Assembly: GCA_011319805.1 (NCBI GenBank)
Contig: SJRY01000207.1
Span: 1-35,801, forward strand
Direction of reading: 5' to 3'
DNA length: 35,801 nucleotides
From: Macrocybe gigantea
Taxonomy: Eukaryota > Basidiomycota > Agaricomycetes > Agaricales > Callistosporiaceae
This document shows positions 32,066-35,801 of this stretch, piece after piece. The stretch's first letter is position 1; each line of letters opens with the position of its first letter. The position numbers were made by a program, and so were the translations under genes. The notes beneath the pieces are model-generated. The model was not told the origin of the DNA. It searched no databases and saw nothing but the letters and a program-made list of their open reading frames with translations.

Positions 32066-35000
32066 ATGTCCCGTTATCCAGAGGTGCGTGTTGTGTGCGT
32101 AGTCTTTTTTTTTTTGATAGATGTTGGTCGACCTTTTTTGTGCAGGCAGACGAAGCTCAGCGGAGGCATTACAATGATGGGTATAATCCGTACGCAAATC
32201 CGTACGAACAGCGCCCACAGTCGTCCTACCTAGCCGACCATTCTCGACGCCCGCGTTCTCTTCCCCGCCGCCTCCGCCCCCGCTCGACCCATACGGCGCA
32301 CCGCTCCACCATTCCTCGCCTCCTCCGCCTCTGCAACAGCAGCCGCAGCAACTGCCTCATCAGCAGCTCCTCACAGACCCCTACGGCGCACCCATCCACT
32401 CCCCGCCGCCTCCGCCGCCTCCCCAGTCTCTGCAGACAGACGCGTACGGCGCCCCGGTCATCGTGCATCACCCGCTTTCGCCGCCGCCTCTTCCGTCGCA
32501 GCAGCTGAACCAGCCCGTCCAGGCGCTCTTGGGCTCGCCGTTCCAGACTCCACCGCCGTCGACGCTCACTGCGGCAGCGGGAGGAGGGGGAACGGTGCCA
32601 CCTCCACCGCCGTCGACGACACCGCTCTCGCACGGGTTCGAGCGCCCGGTGTATGAGCTGCATGACGAGCCGGACCGCGACGACGAGGACACGGGGAGCA
32701 TACCTCTGCTCAGGCGCGATCCGTCTGCGTCTGCATCCCGTTTTGGCACTGGTGCTGGTGCTGGTGCTGGTGCTGGCGGCTTTGTGCGCCCGCAGCCGAG
32801 CGTGGGCGAGATGGGCATGCCCATGCCCGGTGGGTACGAGCAGGAGGAGACGAGCAACATCAGGTACGGCCGCATTCCGCAGCGCATACCGCGGCGGTAC
32901 AAGACCGTCAAGAAGGTCGAGTGCGTAATCGTTTGCTTTTTTTTCTTTGATGCGTCTACTTTCTCATGTACGTGATCATGTTGACGCTTCGTGCAGACTC
33001 TTTCACGGCAACTTTGTGCTCGACTCGGAAGTGCCGACAAAGCTGCTCGACATGTGCGCGCTGCGGAACGAGCGCGAGTTCACGCACATGCGCTATTCCG
33101 CCGCGACGTGCGACCCGAACGAGTTCAAGGACTCTGGGTTCACGCTGCGCCAGGTGCACTACGACCCGCCGCGGCGCACGGAGCTCTTCATCGTGATGAC
33201 GATGTACAACGAGGACGAGCAGCTGTTTTGCCGCACCATGCACGGCGTCATGAAGAACGTCGCCCACCTCTGCACGCGCGGGCGCAGCAAGACCTGGGGC
33301 AAGGACGGCTGGAAGAAGGTCGTCGTCTGCATCGTCAGCGACGGACGTGCAAAGATCAATTCGAGGACGCTCAGCGTCATCGCCGCCATGGGCGCGTACC
33401 AGGAAGGCGTCGCAAAGAACGAAGTCAACAACCTGCCCGTCACGGCCCACATATACGAGTACACGCGCAGAGTGAGTTTTCGTCACGTGCCTTGCTCGGC
33501 TCAACCGCGCTCACCTCTGCTAGTCTCCGTGACGCCGTCGATGAAGATCGAAGGTCCAGAGCGCGGGATCGTCCCTGTGCAGATCATATTCTGCCTGAAA
33601 GAAAAGAACCAGAAAAAGATAAACTCGCACCGGTGGTTCTTCAACGCTTTCGGCCCCATCCTCCAGCCAACGTCTGCGTCCTGCTCGACGTCGGCACCAT
33701 GCCCGGTCCGACGTCCATATACCACCTCTGGAAAGCGTTCGACATCAATTCGAATGTCGGAGGCGCGTGCGGCGAGATCGTCGCGCTCAAAGGAAAGTAC
33801 GGTCTGAATCTGATCAATCCCCTCGTCGCGGCGCAGAATTTCGAGTACAAGATGTCCAACATACTCGACAAGCCTTTGTGAGTCTGGGGGTTTTCCGTTC
33901 GTTTGCTGATGCGATCGCGTTGGATAGGGAATCGGTGTTTGGGTACATCTCCGTTTTGCCTGGTGCGTTTAGCGCGTACAGGTATATTGCGCTGCAGAAC
34001 GATGCGACGGGAGAAGGACCGCTTCAGAAATATTCTTGGGCGAAAAGATGCACGGCGCCGGCGCGGACTTTTTACCGCCAACATGTACCTCGCCGAAGAC
34101 CGCGTAAGTCGTCGTCATCACACATCTGCACAACCAACTCAGCCGATAAACCGAACTCGACTCGACAGATCCTGTGCTGGGAGCTCGTCTCGAAACGAGG
34201 CGGCGTCGTGATCCTGCACTACGTCAAGTCGGCGTACGCGGTGACGGACGTGCCGGATCAGGTCCCCGAGCTGATCTCGCAGCCGGAGTGGCTCAACGGC
34301 TCGTTCTTCGCGGCCAGTGCACAGCACCGTGCATTTTTATTACATCTACAGGGTCCGCGCACTCGATCGTGCGCAAGTTTTGGATACACGTCGAGATGCT
34401 GTATCAACTGTTCAACCTCATCTTTTCGTGGTTCGCTCTCGTGCGTACCGCCCCTTCCTTTTTTTTTTTTTTTTTTTTTTGCGATTCTCTTGTTCCGTTT
34501 TCTGACGGACGCTCGATTCTGGCGGTTGGGACAGGGTAACTATTACATCGCGTTCGTCATCCGACGACCGGCATGGAGGACAAGTCGTTCAAGCTGAACG
34601 GCATACATGTCGTCAACGTCATCTTGGAATACTTTTATCTCGGTTGCTCATCATGTGCTTCATCTCGCGCTCGGAAATAGGCCGCAGGGGTCGAAATGGG
34701 GTTATACGATGTCGTTTATCGGGTTCGCCATCATCACGGTTTATATGACGGTCGGTTTTTTTTTTTTTTGCGTTCTTTCTCTTTTTTTTTTTTTGCTGAT
34801 CTTTTGATGCCGCACATGCTGCGCGTGCAGATCGCGCGTTCTTCCTCGCGTTCAAGGGCATCGACAAACGTCGCAAAGGAAGTCAACTCAAAAAATGGCA
34901 GGCCGCTCGAAGTCGGAGACGTGTTTGCGAATCCGATATTCAGGAACATTGTCCTTCTCCCTTTTGGCCACGACCGGGTTGTACCTCCTCGCTTCGCTCA

Positions 35001-35801
35001 TCTTTGTGCGTGCCTTTTAGCCTCCTTTTTGAGGGGTGTATGTTGATGAGTGCCGGATGGGACAGTTTGAGCCGTGGCATATGATCACGTCGTTTGTGCA
35101 GTACCTCCTCATGGCGCCGTCTTACATTGCCGTGCTCAACGTCTATGCGGTGCGTCGTCTTCCGCTCCTGTCCCGATTGACACAGACGCAGCGTGGAACT
35201 GCGGAACTGAAACTGACGCGTCGGAACGTCCGCAGTTCGCCAACGTGCACGACGTGTCGTGGGGAAACCAAGGGTGACAACAAGGCGAGCACAGATCTGG
35301 GAAAGGTGGAGGTCAAGCCGAACAAGAACGAGGTCGAGGTGGTCGTGCCGACGAACAAGAACGATCTGAACAGCCTGTACGAGGACGCCATTCACGTGCT
35401 CAACACCGCCAAAGGTCGAGGCCAAGCCGGACTCGGCGACCGTTCAGGAGGATTATTATAGAGGGTTTAGAACAAAGTGAGTGGATCTTTGTGGTGTCGG
35501 TGTCCTCTTTCTGGGCGTGGCTGAAGTGTTTTTCTTTAGTGTGAGTTTGTTCTGTGGTTGTGAGAGGCCGTGCTGTGAACTGATCGTTTGCGTGACTTCT
35601 TCAGGTCTTGCTCCGTGGACGCTTTCGAACGTTCGTCGCTCTGCGTTTTCTTCATGCGACTTGACGGCTGACTTTTTTTTTTTTTTTTTACCCAGGGCGC
35701 TTCTCTGGCCGCTGTCATAGTGTGCGTGTCGATCCCATGATCGTCTCTGAAAAACCTAACTCAAACGCCGACGACTCTCTCTGTTTTCTTTTGGTCGCCA
35801 A
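32066..35801 (+). CDS. chitin synthase, Chitin_synth_1 type (3' end outside window; multiple apparent frameshifts)
   Basis: It makes chitin from UDP-GlcNAc at the plasma membrane. The ATG at 32066 opens an 18-nt first exon. A disordered Pro-rich tail has three (D/T)(P/A)YGAP units and a GAGAGAGAG tract. Next come the N-terminal chitin synthase domain ([20 protein letters not shown]) and the GT2 core: [53 protein letters not shown] and MYLAEDR. Membrane helices follow ([41 protein letters not shown]). This layout fits classes I-III. More than ten frame breaks are seen, for example near 32245, 33465, 33668, 34031, 34072, 34573, 34642, 34662 and 34835. Most are one missing base in a short run, a few are gains. 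The QRRRW motif reads QPEW at about 34280. Read error is more likely than decay. Confidence 0.85.
32751..32778 (+). repeat. GGTGCT microsatellite in the chitin synthase N-terminal tail
   Basis: A six-base unit, GGTGCT, is repeated in tandem about five times in frame, coding for alternating Gly and Ala in the disordered tail. It is likely to vary in length between strains. Confidence 0.7.
34459..34480 (+). repeat. poly-T run in a chitin synthase intron
   Basis: A run of 22 T bases lies in the intron between the FSWFAL and GNYYIAFVI exons. Similar but shorter T runs mark other introns of this gene (34757, 34781, 35672). Confidence 0.8.

Noticed and set aside
32991..33881. 296-codon open frame on the plus strand
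   Set aside because: It is mostly a shadow of the chitin synthase in a GC-rich region; its last third is the true frame ([10 protein letters not shown] onwards) reached through a frame break, not a separate gene.
1..35801. CRISPR arrays, insertion sequences, LTRs or terminal inverted repeats
   Set aside because: None seen by eye; repeats present are simple sequence only, and a eukaryotic nuclear window is not expected to hold CRISPR.

Overview
The window reads as nuclear DNA of a filamentous basidiomycete, probably an agaricomycete. Almost every gene is cut by short spliceosomal introns (mostly 47-80 nt, GTRNGT...YAG). The recognisable proteins are fungal: a CsbD/Hmp1-like stress protein, an S10 carboxypeptidase, a monocarboxylate-transporter-like MFS protein, a small secreted cysteine-rich protein, an EB1/Bim1/Mal3 microtubule tip protein and a chitin synthase. 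The species cannot be named from this sequence. Gene models were spliced by eye using frame, splice consensus and protein-family conservation; no RNA evidence or database search was available.

Layout: 0.95-2.5 kb F-box-like protein 1 (+); 3.2-3.7 kb CsbD-like (+); 3.9-6.1 kb thiamine-diphosphate enzyme (-); 6.9-7.1 kb secreted Cys-rich peptide (-); 8.7-10.8 kb S10 carboxypeptidase (-); 11.7-12.6 kb basic CCDC137-like protein (+); 14.1-15.7 kb MFS transporter (+); 15.7-19.2 kb no supportable gene; 19.2-27.8 kb a cluster of four related helical-protein genes (A +, D -, B +, C +); 28.5-29.8 kb F-box-like protein 2 (-), a paralogue of the first; 30.3-31.6 kb EB1 (+); 32.1 kb to the window end, a 5' part of a chitin synthase (+).

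The most interesting region is the 19.2-27.8 kb cluster. Genes A, B and C encode soluble, signal-less proteins of about 360 residues. In each, long amphipathic helices flank a central pair of hydrophobic segments, the layout of ClyA/HBL/NHE-type alpha-helical pore-forming proteins. All three have the same ten-exon structure, with eight of ten exon lengths identical, including a 13-nt microexon. Gene D, inverted between A and B, keeps the conserved second and third exons but lacks the hydrophobic section. All four have a TATA-like box about 70 bases before the ATG. The pore-forming assignment is inference from architecture.

Two sequence-level oddities recur. First, single-base frame breaks, mostly missing bases in short homopolymers, pepper the thiamine-diphosphate enzyme, the chitin synthase and both F-box-like genes, while EB1 and the A/B/C/D cluster read cleanly; consensus error is the likeliest cause. 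Second, at least four introns use GC-AG boundaries. No tRNA, rRNA, CRISPR array or transposon was recognised.
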